In this document: one piece after another, positions 1-7,348 of the stretch
How the letters are laid out: each line of letters opens with the position of its first letter
How positions within the stretch are numbered: position 1 is the stretch's first letter
Source of the DNA: Dietzia massiliensis
GTDB taxonomy: Bacteria > Actinomycetota > Actinomycetes > Mycobacteriales > Mycobacteriaceae
NCBI RefSeq assembly: GCF_018390595.1
Contig: NZ_JAHBAV010000022.1
Location: 1 to 50,367 of the forward strand
Length of the DNA: 50,367 nucleotides
Direction: 5' to 3'
Translations under genes and position numbers: made by a program
Notes under the pieces: generated by a model
Seen by the model: only the letters and a program-made list of their open reading frames with translations
What the model was told of the DNA's origin: nothing
Database searches by the model: none

Positions 1-44
1 GAAATCGAAGTACCGGATCGCCGGACTAGGCGTACCCACTGGCC

Positions 45-644
45 CTATCCGCCACCCCGCTCCGCGCACTGCTCTTGAGCGATCCTGATGTGCTTCTGGG
101 CGATCTTGTTGCCCACCCCTCGGCTCCCGGAGTGCAGGAAGCACCACACCGCTCCGGACTCGTCCAGACACAGCTCGATGAAGTGGTTCCCGCCGCCCAG
201 GCTCCCCAGTTGCTCGCGCCACTTCGGCGAATGGGACAGGTCGACGCCGCCGGAGTCGGCGAGCATCTCGAGTTCGCGGACCCGCTCCCGCGTGTGGTCG
301 TTACGGACGGCCTTGTTGTAGTTGCCCGGCGACAGCGGTATCGCGCGCTCGAGCCGATCGCGCAACGTGCTCAGGTCGATGCGGTCGAGGGCGGACTCCG
401 TGTACCGGGTACGCGCGGCCACCATTCCACAACCGATGTCGACCCCGACCGCGGCCGGGATGACCGCATCGACGGTCGGGATGACGGTGCCGACGGCGGA
501 CCCCTTGCCGGCGTGTGCGTCCGGCATCAGCGCGAGGTGTGGGTGGATGATCGGCAGCCGCGCGAGGGCCACCGCCTGGCCGATTGTCTTCTCGTCGATC
601 GCCGACGCCCACGACAGCACATTCGGGGCGAGAGTGACTGGCAT
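45..644 (-). pseudogene. rtcB: RtcB-type RNA-splicing ligase, C-terminally truncated
   Basis: This is the N-terminal half (199 aa) of RtcB, the Mn/GTP-dependent ligase that joins RNA 2',3'-cyclic phosphate or 3'-phosphate ends to 5'-OH ends. Three of the metal ligands are visible: Cys72 in DIGCGM, His154 in GGGNHF and His171 in HSGSRG. The family is normally about 380-480 aa. Here a TAG 45 bp from the window edge follows AERGGG, so the C-terminal part with the remaining metal His and the guanylylated His is absent. No other frame in the first 45 bases looks like RtcB. The start is the ATG at 642-644, where similarity begins; the frame stays open further upstream but that stretch is antisense to the DUF309 gene. 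It is either a true truncation or a junction at a contig end. As it stands the product should be inactive. Confidence 0.75.
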
Positions 645-714
645 GGCTCCATTGTCCCGGTTCCCGACCGCCACGTGGTGGCACTCGGGCGACACCCGGT
701 GGGACCATGGCGCC

Positions 715-1239
715 ATGTCCACCTCTCCCCGTTCGGATCGTGACCGCGATGAGGAAGGTCGCGCGCGTAACGCCCGCCCTCGCGACGAGCTCGGTCGCCC
801 GCTACCGCCGGGCAGCGTGGGGGTCGAGCGCATTCCCGAGGATCTCGACCTGCCGCCCGCCGAGTCCCTGGCGTGGGCACAGGACCTGCTGGACCGGGGT
901 CGCGCGTTCCACGCCCACGAGGTCCTGGAGGGAGCGTGGAAGAGCGGTCCCGCCGACGAGCGACTCCTGTGGCAAGGTCTCGCCCAGTTGGCGGTCGGCA
1001 TCACGCACATCCAGCGCGCCAACGCCAAGGGAGCCATGGCGCTGCTCGAGCGCGCGGCCGAGCGCCTCGCGCATGGCGACGGCCCGGCACCGCACGGGGT
1101 CGACGCGACGGGGCTCGTCGCCTACGCGCACGACCTCATGGCCGAGCTCCGACGGGGAGGCTCCCCCGCTCCCGATCGGTTGAGGCCGCGACTCGTCAGA
1201 CGTCGCGTCCCCGACGACGGGGCGTCGGCGCAGGACTGA
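715..1239 (+). CDS. DUF309 domain-containing protein
   Basis: A 174-aa protein with a DUF309 core at about residues 45-115. The family signature HEVLEGAW is present, followed by a helical stretch with the pattern LLWQGLAQLAVGITH. The function of DUF309 is not known; the fold is a small helical bundle. The first 40 residues are charged and probably disordered. The ATG at 715 was chosen because the DUF309-like sequence follows it closely; an ATG at 707 is in another frame, and the open frame further upstream is antisense to rtcB. It is divergent from rtcB with a 70-bp gap. Confidence 0.72.
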   Translation: MSTSPRSDRDRDEEGRARNARPRDELGRPLPPGSVGVERIPEDLDLPPAESLAWAQDLLDRGRAFHAHEVLEGAWKSGPADERLLWQGLAQLAVGITHIQRANAKGAMALLERAAERLAHGDGPAPHGVDATGLVAYAHDLMAELRRGGSPAPDRLRPRLVRRRVPDDGASAQD

Positions 1240-1337
1240 GCGTCACCGAGCAGTGAAGCCGAGGGCCCGGCCGGCCCTGCCGCCCCGGGAGCCCCCTGCG
1301 GCGCCGTCAGATCTCCCGCTCGACGGCGCCGCCGGAC

Positions 1338-1829
1338 CTACAGTTCGACCGTGCCGCTGTCGCCCATGTCGGGAGCCCGATCGTCGCGGGACACCGCCGC
1401 GCGGACGAACGAGGCGATGTGGGCGATGCTCGAGCCGCTCGAATCCCAGTACTCGGCCGAGTCGGCGTGCACGAGGATCGAGGTGGCCTGCTCCGAACCG
1501 TCGGGGAACCAGGCGTCGTCGACCGCAGGGCTCCAGTTCTCGGCCACCGCGTTCCGGTCGTCGTCGACGGCCGCTCGCCCCGCCACCGAGACGAACCCGT
1601 CCGAAGACTGTACCGAGACGTTGACCTGCCTGTTGGTCGCGATCTCCGACACGAGGTCACCGTCTCTGGGGGCGAGCAGCCTCAGCGTGCCGTCGAAGTC
1701 GGAGTTCTGGCGGGTCATCGGGCGGCTCAGCAGACGACCGTCGGGGCCGATGGTGGTGATCATGCAGATCGGTGACTTCGCGATCAGGTCCGCGACGATC
1801 TGCTCGGGCGATCTGGTGTCGTCTGACAT
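1338..1829 (-). CDS. Pyridoxamine 5'-phosphate oxidase family protein (general stress protein 26-like)
   Basis: A 163-aa split-barrel flavin-binding protein. It opens with an acidic helix and the segment ICMITTIGPDGRLLSRPM, typical of the general stress protein 26 / PNPOx-like family, and keeps the later FVSVAGRA strand. Members bind FMN or related cofactors; the substrate here is unknown. The start at 1829 is set by an AAAGG-type ribosome-binding site about 9 nt upstream; the frame extends 14 codons further but without a good site. It stands alone on the reverse strand between DUF309 and a 360-bp stretch with no clear gene. Confidence 0.75.
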   Translation of the reverse strand: MSDDTRSPEQIVADLIAKSPICMITTIGPDGRLLSRPMTRQNSDFDGTLRLLAPRDGDLVSEIATNRQVNVSVQSSDGFVSVAGRAAVDDDRNAVAENWSPAVDDAWFPDGSEQATSILVHADSAEYWDSSGSSIAHIASFVRAAVSRDDRAPDMGDSGTVEL

Positions 1830-2189
1830 GGGACATGCCTTTCCACGATGGAATGTCGGTCCCCGTCCCACGTATGTGCCGGCGATCCCTGCGGGTCGTC
1901 ACACAGCGCTGTCTTCCGGTGCCCACCTGGGGAAGTCACCAACCGTCCGACCGAACTCGGCTGACCGGACGCGGCGGTCCGAGCGAGGCGTGGACCACCG
2001 GAGCGGCAGGGCCCACGGCGGGCCGCCTGGCCGCGGCGCGAGCTGGCGGGGGACGTCCTGCACAAGGCGGTGTTCTCCGCCGCCACCGGGCTCATCGCCG
2101 AGCGGGCGCTGCGCCCGACCCTGGTGTCGCAGCGCGGCCGCCACGGTCACTGACAGCCAGCGGGCGCCACCTGCGCACGCTGCGGGTTC
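1830..2189. other. 360-bp stretch without a confident gene
   Basis: No convincing gene on either strand; the frames listed by a simple ORF search lack family-like sequence. The only protein-like segment is the last 37 codons of a forward frame (2040-2153), described separately. The left end carries the upstream region of the reverse-strand PNPOx-like gene. Confidence 0.4.
2040..2153 (+). pseudogene. Possible 3' remnant of an unidentified gene
   Basis: A 37-codon forward reading ending in TGA at 2151 looks like a genuine protein C-terminus: it has a hydrophobic KAVFSAATGLIAERAL core and a basic tail ending QRGRHGH. Upstream the frame is Arg/Pro-rich, has no start codon, and meets a stop near 1962. 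It may be the tail of a deleted gene. I do not recognise the family, and chance coding-like sequence is common at this GC content. Confidence 0.2.
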
Positions 2190-2756
2190 TCAGGCTTTGA
2201 GCGCCCGCAGCCCCGCGACCCCGCCCACCGCGGCACCCACCGCCAGCACCCACGGACCGCCGATCAGGATCGGATCCATCCACTGGTGGCGGACGTCGTA
2301 GCGTCCCCTGCCCAGACGTGACGAGAGCCCGCCGGCCGTGAACTCGGTGACGACGCCGGTCTCGGTGACAGGGTTGTCCGGCCTCAACGTGAGCAGCGAT
2401 CGGACGTGGCTGCCCACCGCCTCCACCCGATCGGCACCCATCAGCATCAACCAGCGGGACGTCTTGTCCTCCCCCAGCTGGTAGGCCTTGCGACGGATCA
2501 TCCCGGACACCCCGTGCAGCGGCTGGGCGGTCCCGAACACCGGGGTCAGGAAACGGTGCTCGATCGAACGCTCCCGGGGAGTCCGCTCGGGCTGGCGCTC
2601 GGGGAAGTCCCAGTGCGCGCCGGTCTCCAGGTCGCGCCGTAGCTTGGGGTACGAGGGGCGGACGGCGGGGTCGAGGTCCGCTCCCCACCCGGGGATCTGA
2701 GCGCGCAGTTCCTCGCTTGACCTGCGCGGGGGTCGATCATCAGCGGTGTACGGCAT
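2190..2756 (-). CDS. Conserved hypothetical protein of the alcohol-dehydrogenase operon
   Basis: A 188-aa protein. It begins with a charged stretch, then a region containing RPSYPKLRRDLETGAHWDFP and LTPVFGTAQPLHGVSGMIRRKAY, and ends with a hydrophobic segment near residues 165-185 (IGGPWVLAVGAAVGGVAG) that could be one membrane anchor. This resembles an uncharacterised actinobacterial family that I recall next to zinc alcohol dehydrogenases. It is the last gene of the reverse-strand run hemerythrin, metallo-hydrolase, alcohol dehydrogenase, with 16 bp between it and the dehydrogenase stop. Its function is unknown; a membrane-associated partner of the dehydrogenase is only a guess. Confidence 0.65.
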   Translation of the reverse strand: MPYTADDRPPRRSSEELRAQIPGWGADLDPAVRPSYPKLRRDLETGAHWDFPERQPERTPRERSIEHRFLTPVFGTAQPLHGVSGMIRRKAYQLGEDKTSRWLMLMGADRVEAVGSHVRSLLTLRPDNPVTETGVVTEFTAGGLSSRLGRGRYDVRHQWMDPILIGGPWVLAVGAAVGGVAGLRALKA

Positions 2757-2772
2757 GTCGGCCTCCTGTGGT

Positions 2773-3818
2773 CTATCCGGCGTTCGGCAGCACGATCGGC
2801 TTGATGCAGTCGTCGAGCTTGCCGGAGAAGATGTGGTAGCCCTCCGCGATGTGCTCCAGGGGGATGCGGTGGGTGATGATCTCGTTGGGTGTGAGGTGCC
2901 CGTTCCGGACGTGCTCGAAGAGCCCGGGCCACTGCCGCTTCACCAGGCACTGGTTGCCCCTGATGGTCAGGCCCTTGTTCAACGCGTCGCCGAACTTGAT
3001 CGCGCTCTGGACGGGACCGTAGGCACCCATCACCGAGATGGTCGCGCCCTTGCGCACCGAGTCGATCGCCCAGTTCAGCGCGATCGGCGAGCCGCCCTGG
3101 AGCTTGAACTTCGCCGAGGTCACGTGCTGGATGAAATGGCCGTCGGCCTCGGCGCCCACCGCGTCGATCGCCACGTCCGCGCCGAGGTGGTCGGTGGTGC
3201 GTTTCATCTCCACCACGATGTCGCGGTACTCGGTGAAGTTGTAGGTCTCCGCGTGGGCGGAGGTCCGCGCCTTCTCCAGTCGGTGGTCGAGGTGGTCGAT
3301 CACTATCACGCGGCCCGCGCCCATCAGCCAGGCGGACTTGGCGGCGAAGAGCCCCACCGGGCCAGCACCGAACACGATCACCGTGTCACCCTCCACGATG
3401 CTGCCGAGTTGGGCGCCGAAGTACCCGGTGGCCACGGCGTCGGTGAGCAGGAGCGCGTCCTCCTCGTCCATCCACTCGGGGATGATCGTGGGCCCGACGT
3501 CGGCGAACGGCACGCGGACGAACTCGGCCTGCCCCCCGTCGTAACCGCCGCAGGTGTGGGAGTACCCGTAGATCGCCCCGGCCGCGGTCGCGCCGGCGTT
3601 GACGTTGTGGCAGTTGGAGTACAGCCCGCGGGCGCAGAAGTAGCAGGTGCCGCAGAAGATGTTGAACGGCACCATCACCCGGTCCCCGGGCTGGAGGTTC
3701 CGCACTGACGGTCCGACCTCGTGGACGGTGCCCACGAACTCGTGGCCGAAGGTGTGGCCGATCGGGTGCTCGATCGCGGGGATGTCCTTTGGGCGTCCTC
3801 TCGCTCTGCGTTCGGTGG
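2773..3818 (-). pseudogene. Zinc-dependent alcohol dehydrogenase lacking its N-terminus
   Basis: About 340 residues of a medium-chain zinc alcohol/formaldehyde dehydrogenase (family about 385-400 aa). Visible are GHEFVG, the structural-zinc cysteine cluster (CGTCYFCARGLYSNC), the NAD-binding GAGPVG motif and an intact C-terminus. The first 45-50 residues, including the CGSDLH-type segment that supplies the catalytic zinc Cys, are missing: the frame runs straight into the stop of the upstream metallo-hydrolase at 3819. Between that stop and the GHEFVG motif there is no ATG, GTG or TTG in frame; the first GTG (3733-3735) lies inside GHEFVG itself, and a CTG overlaps the upstream stop. A deletion has probably removed the gene start. 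The catalytic domain cannot fold normally, so it is called a pseudogene, though the rest is undamaged. Confidence 0.75.
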
Positions 3819-4562
3819 TCAGTGTTCGCCGACGTCGCGGGCGTGGGAGACCGCCGAGGCGACGCCATCGGTCCACGGCTCGCCGTGTCCGGGCAGGACG
3901 GTCGCGGCGCCGGTGGCCTCGACCGGGCGCAGCGACTCCATGGCGCGGGCGGTGTCGGCGGTGGCCGCGGACGCCACGATCTGCGGGCCGGTGGCCCCCG
4001 TGTACGGGTCGAGCGTGACCAGCGCGTCGCCGCTGATCACCGTGTCCCGCTCGGGCAGGTGCAGGATGCAGTGACCACCGGTGTGCCCGGGGGCGAACAT
4101 CGCCGTGGGCCGTCCCGGAACCTCGAGCGCGCTGTCGACCGCCAGTTCCTCGGTGTCCTCGATCCCCCGCACATTGAGCGCCCCGGCCATCGCCATCCGC
4201 CCGAGCACGGGCAGCGACCGGGGGTGCAGGAGCGGGTACAGCAGTCGGTTGCGTTGGGGCTTGTAGCTGTACGGGTGCGCGGCCAGGTGGTCGTCCTCCG
4301 GGTGCACCAGGACCGGGACGTTCAGCTCGACGCGGGCGCGGCGGGCGAAGCCGACGTGGTCGAAGTGACCGTGGGTGAGCACGAGCGCCCGCACGTCGCC
4401 GGGGCCGCGCCCCAGGCGGCGGAGGGTGTCGGTCAGCAGCCCCCACATGCTGGGCAGGCCGGCGTCGACGAGGGTCACTCCGTCGTCGTCGTCGATGACA
4501 TAGCAGTTGACGTGGGCGTGGGCCAGGCGGTGGACGCGGTCGGCGACCTCGGTGGCGTGCAT
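3819..4562 (-). CDS. MBL-fold metallo-hydrolase
   Basis: A 247-aa metallo-beta-lactamase-fold hydrolase. The metal-binding THGHFDH motif sits near residues 63-69, with further ligands in GHTGGHC (about 160), SGDAL (about 175) and LPGHGEP near the C-terminus. The substrate is unknown; the family includes lactonases and thioester hydrolases. Its ATG directly abuts the TGA of the hemerythrin reading frame downstream of the 29-bp duplication, so it is probably translationally coupled to the undisrupted hemerythrin frame. Its natural C-terminus is complete, which places the damage at its 3' border in the dehydrogenase. Confidence 0.82.
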   Translation of the reverse strand: MHATEVADRVHRLAHAHVNCYVIDDDDGVTLVDAGLPSMWGLLTDTLRRLGRGPGDVRALVLTHGHFDHVGFARRARVELNVPVLVHPEDDHLAAHPYSYKPQRNRLLYPLLHPRSLPVLGRMAMAGALNVRGIEDTEELAVDSALEVPGRPTAMFAPGHTGGHCILHLPERDTVISGDALVTLDPYTGATGPQIVASAATADTARAMESLRPVEATGAATVLPGHGEPWTDGVASAVSHARDVGEH

Positions 4563-4856
4563 TCATTCTCCTCTCGACGTGCTGGGATCCTCGCCGCGCC
4601 GCATGATCGGCAGGTGTTCGATCGCGCCGGCGGCGCGCGCCAGCACCCCGCTGGCCGCGGTCAGCGCGGGGCCGACGGCGTCCGGCCCGCGGAGGGCCGC
4701 CGACTCGAGTACGTCACGCAGGCGGTCGGTCACGGTCAGCGGGAGCGCCGCCGCGACGTTGCCCGGGGGCCGGCGTGCGACCACCGGGTGGGGACGGGTG
4801 GGCGCGGTGCGCCGGACCGCCTCCCACGCCACGCCGAGGGCCCGGAGCCGGGCCAC
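4563..4856 (-). pseudogene. Out-of-frame 3' end of the hemerythrin-domain gene
   Basis: These codons are the original C-terminal part of the upstream hemerythrin protein. Removing one unit of the perfect 29-bp tandem duplication at 4825-4882 joins them in frame to the 4736-5302 gene and gives one 236-aa protein ending just before the metallo-hydrolase ATG. The remnant is rich in Ala, Arg and Leu and includes ALPLTVTDRLRDVLE; it has no start signal of its own. It should not be counted as a separate gene. Confidence 0.7.
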
Positions 4857-5302
4857 GCCACGCCGAGGGCCCGGAGCCGGGCTGGGCTCAGCTTCTCCTG
4901 CAGCCGCGGCAGCAGCTCGTCCTCCTCGTCCCGGACGTCGTCGCGCAGCACGGTGATGAGGCGACGCAGCACCTCGTCGCGCTCCGGGTGGGCGTCACCG
5001 AGGTTCTCCAGCAGGGTGACGAGCTCGTTGACCTCCTGGTGTTCCTGCTCCACGCGCAGCGTCAGCTCGTGCCCGTCGGGCAGCTCCGCCCGCATCACGG
5101 GCCACAGCACGGATTCCTCGGCGAAGGCGTGGGGGAACACGAGCCGATAGGTCTTGATCAGGGCCAGCTTCTGCTCCGCGCCGTCCGTCCGTTCCACCTC
5201 CCCGAGGAGCCGGTCGAGCTCCATGTGGTCGAGCTTCTGCCAGGCGAGGACGCTCCACCGGCCGCCCAGGTCATCGAGGTTCTGCTCTGACAGAGATCGC
5301 AT
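4736..5302 (-). CDS. Hemerythrin domain-containing protein (frameshifted near its 3' end)
   Basis: The hemerythrin-like four-helix domain occupies about residues 15-140 and is intact: WQKLDHMELDRLL, FPHAFAEESVLWP and VEQEHQEVNELV carry the expected His and Glu iron ligands. In the last helix the usual His before the acidic pair appears to be Asp (DDVRDEEDELLPRL), so iron binding may be altered. After LSPARLRALGVAW the reading passes into a second copy of a 29-bp repeat, shifts frame and ends in an Arg/Pro-rich tail, giving 188 aa instead of 236. The gene starts at 5302 with a GGGAGGA site. It heads a reverse-strand operon with the metallo-hydrolase and alcohol dehydrogenase and is divergent from lctP. 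It is likely an oxygen, NO or redox sensor or carrier; its partner is unknown. Confidence 0.75.
   Translation of the reverse strand: MRSLSEQNLDDLGGRWSVLAWQKLDHMELDRLLGEVERTDGAEQKLALIKTYRLVFPHAFAEESVLWPVMRAELPDGHELTLRVEQEHQEVNELVTLLENLGDAHPERDEVLRRLITVLRDDVRDEEDELLPRLQEKLSPARLRALGVAWPGSGPSAWRGRRSGAPRPPVPTRWSHAGPRATSRRRSR
4825..4882. repeat. Perfect 29-bp tandem duplication inside the hemerythrin gene
   Basis: Two identical 29-bp units, 4825-4853 and 4854-4882, lie head to tail. 29 is not a multiple of three, so the duplication shifts frame. The distance between the two reading frames (5302 to 4856) minus 29 equals 139 codons exactly, so deleting one unit restores a single frame. Confidence 0.92.
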
Positions 5303-5312
5303 GCGGTGTCCT

Positions 5313-5327
5313 CCCTACCGCGTAGGG
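5313..5327. promoter_or_regulatory. Palindrome between the hemerythrin operon and lctP
   Basis: CCCTAC-CGC-GTAGGG is a perfect 6+3+6 inverted repeat about 10 bp before the hemerythrin start, overlapping its ribosome-binding site, in the 106-bp divergent region with lctP. It could be an operator or a leader hairpin; nothing identifies the regulator. Confidence 0.35.
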
Positions 5328-5395
5328 TGCGCGCGGGCGGATCGGCCCGCAACCGGTCCACCGCGGGGCCCGGTGACCTCGGCCACCCGCGCGGG

Positions 5396-5408
5396 TAGGT
5401 TGAGAGCG
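5396..5408 (+). promoter_or_regulatory. Predicted leaderless promoter -10 of lctP
   Basis: TAGGTT (5396-5401) fits the actinobacterial TANNNT -10 and is followed by 7 nt and then the ATG at 5409. With transcription starting about 7 nt after the box, the mRNA would begin at the start codon. No Shine-Dalgarno sequence is otherwise obvious. Confidence 0.5.
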
Positions 5409-6893
5409 ATGAGCGAGCTCGTGTCGACCGGCGTCGCCGTCGCCCCGGTCGTCGTGGTCCTGGCACTGTTGGCTCTCCGGGTCCCCTCGCTGGTGGCGGG
5501 AACCGCGGGCCTCGTCGCCGCCCTGGCGGGGGCGGTCACCGTCTTCCGGCCCGACGACGACGAGGTCGCCACCGCGGCCGCCCAGCTGGGGCCGACGGTG
5601 CTCGAGGTCGCACTAATCCTCCTCGGCGGCGTCCTGTTGGCCACGGCCCTGTCGGCCACCGGGAGCAGGGACCACATCGCCGGGTGGCTGGAGCGGATCG
5701 GTTCGGGCGGTGACCGGGTGCCCGCGATCCTGCTGCTGGTGTTCGGTCTCACGCCGTTCATGGAGTCGGTCACCGGCTTCGGGCTGGGCGTGGTCATCAC
5801 CGCGCCGCTGCTCGTGCGGATGGGTCTACCACCTGTGAAGGCGGTCGTCGTGGGCCTGCTCGGGCTGGTCCTGGTCCCGTGGGGCTCACTGGGCCCGGGC
5901 ACCCTCGTCGCCGCCGAGCTCGGAGGCCTGGGCGTCGACGCCCTGGGATACTGGTCCGCCCTGCTCAGCCTCCCGGTCTTCGTAGTGAGCATGATGACCG
6001 TCCTCGTCGTCGTCACCGGCCGGACCCCTGCGACCACCGGGTCGCCGGACGCCCCACGGTGGCCAGCCCTCACCCGACCGCCCGCGCGCCACGTCGCGCT
6101 GGGCGCGGCCGTCGTGGTCACCCAGTGGGCCGTCCTCGTCGCGTCCAACGCGGTCGTCGGCGTGGCACCGTCGGGCATCATCGCCTCGGCGGCCGTCATC
6201 GCCGTGCTGCTGGCGGTGGCGCGGTTGCGTCACGGCGCGCTGCCGGCCGTGACCGGCGGACTCGTGCGCGCTCTCGTCCCGTTCGCCGTCCTGCTCGCGG
6301 GGATCCTCGGCACCACCGCCGCGCTGGCGGTCGCGGGCGCCCCGGCCGGCGCGGGGTGGCTCACCTCCCCCGCCCTGTGGGTCCTCGTCGCCGCCCTCGT
6401 CGCGCTGCGCGTGTACACCACACCCGGCTCGGGCATCGCGCGCCTGCTCCGGACGGCGCTGGCGACGTGGGTCCCGGTGGCCGGAAACGCCATCGTGTTC
6501 ATGGCCATCGGCATCGTCCTGGCCACCGCCGGCGCGGCCGCCCACCTCGCCGGGCTCGCCACCGGACTCGGATCCGCGGCCGTGGCGTTGACCCCCGCGG
6601 TGGGTGCGCTCGGCGGCTACCTCACCGGCACCAACACCGGTGCCGCAGCCATGTTCTCCGCGGCCACCACCGCGACCGCCACCGGACTCGGCGCCGACGG
6701 GCTCGTCGCGCTCGCCGGCCAGAACGTCGGGGGCTCCTTCGCGATCATCGTCTCTCCCCCGCGCGTGGCCCTCGCCGTCGGCGTCGTGCTGGCCGGCCGC
6801 ACCCGGCTCCCCGCCCGTGCCACCCGCACGCTGGCCACTGCGGTGGTCACGGCGACCGTCGTGCTCTGCGCGGTGGTCGCCGTCCTGACGTAG
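5409..6893 (+). CDS. L-lactate/glycolate permease, LctP family
   Basis: A 494-aa integral membrane protein with about 12-14 hydrophobic segments, which should import L-lactate or related 2-hydroxy acids with protons. Family features include the FGLTPFMESVTGFGLG segment near residue 115 and the GYLTGTNTGAAAMFS loop near residue 405, followed by QNVGGSFAIIVSP. The length is slightly below the 530-560 aa of enteric LctP. The ATG at 5409 was chosen because it begins the first membrane helix region and is preceded by a leaderless-type -10. The frame is open upstream but antisense to the hemerythrin gene. No lactate dehydrogenase is adjacent. Confidence 0.82.
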   Translation: MSELVSTGVAVAPVVVVLALLALRVPSLVAGTAGLVAALAGAVTVFRPDDDEVATAAAQLGPTVLEVALILLGGVLLATALSATGSRDHIAGWLERIGSGGDRVPAILLLVFGLTPFMESVTGFGLGVVITAPLLVRMGLPPVKAVVVGLLGLVLVPWGSLGPGTLVAAELGGLGVDALGYWSALLSLPVFVVSMMTVLVVVTGRTPATTGSPDAPRWPALTRPPARHVALGAAVVVTQWAVLVASNAVVGVAPSGIIASAAVIAVLLAVARLRHGALPAVTGGLVRALVPFAVLLAGILGTTAALAVAGAPAGAGWLTSPALWVLVAALVALRVYTTPGSGIARLLRTALATWVPVAGNAIVFMAIGIVLATAGAAAHLAGLATGLGSAAVALTPAVGALGGYLTGTNTGAAAMFSAATTATATGLGADGLVALAGQNVGGSFAIIVSPPRVALAVGVVLAGRTRLPARATRTLATAVVTATVVLCAVVAVLT

Positions 6894-6914
6894 TGTTCGT
6901 GGAAAGAGACCCCG

Positions 6915-7301
6915 ATGGCCGCGACACGAGAGGCAGTGAGTTCCACCATGAACCATGTGACCGAGACCGCCGACCGCATCCTCGATAAGGCCAAGGAGTC
7001 CAAGCACGGTCGCCACGCCGAGCTCCTCGTCCACGAGGGTCCGCTGCGTCAGGCGCTCCTCGCCCTCACCGAGGGCACCGAGCTGGATGAGCACAACTCT
7101 CCCCCGGCCGCGAGCCTCTACCTGCTCCAGGGCGCCGTCCGCGTGACCGGCGACGGCACCACCGACATCGCCGCCGGCGAGCTGCACACGCTCACCCACC
7201 GTCGGCACTCCGTCACCGCGCTCGCCGACTCCGTGTTCCTGCTGACGACGGTCACCAGCATCCCGGGTCAGGGAAGTTACGACACCGAACCCGTCGACTG
7301 A
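6915..7301 (+). CDS. Small cupin-domain protein
   Basis: A 128-aa protein. The first 45 residues are a charged helix; then comes one cupin-type beta barrel from about residue 45, with SLYLLQGAVRVTGDG as strand-turn-strand, AAGELHTLTHRRHSV as the second cupin motif and a closing FLLTTV strand. Metal ligands are poorly conserved, so catalysis is doubtful and a stress or sensory role is possible. The start at 6915 has GGAAAGAG 6 nt upstream; an alternative ATG lies at 6948. It is 21 bp after lctP and could be cotranscribed with it. Confidence 0.65.
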   Translation: MAATREAVSSTMNHVTETADRILDKAKESKHGRHAELLVHEGPLRQALLALTEGTELDEHNSPPAASLYLLQGAVRVTGDGTTDIAAGELHTLTHRRHSVTALADSVFLLTTVTSIPGQGSYDTEPVD

Positions 7302-7348
7302 CGGGCGCGCGCGGCGGTCGTGACCCTGACCGCGGCGACACGCTCGTC

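Noticed and set aside
4563..4856. 97-aa reverse frame as an independent small gene
   Set aside because: It is the displaced C-terminus of the hemerythrin gene and joins it once one 29-bp unit is removed; no start signal of its own.
5886..7208. 440-aa reverse-strand frame antisense to the lactate permease and cupin genes
   Set aside because: Gly/Arg/Asp-rich shadow of GC-rich coding DNA, with no motifs; the forward strand encodes clear membrane helices.
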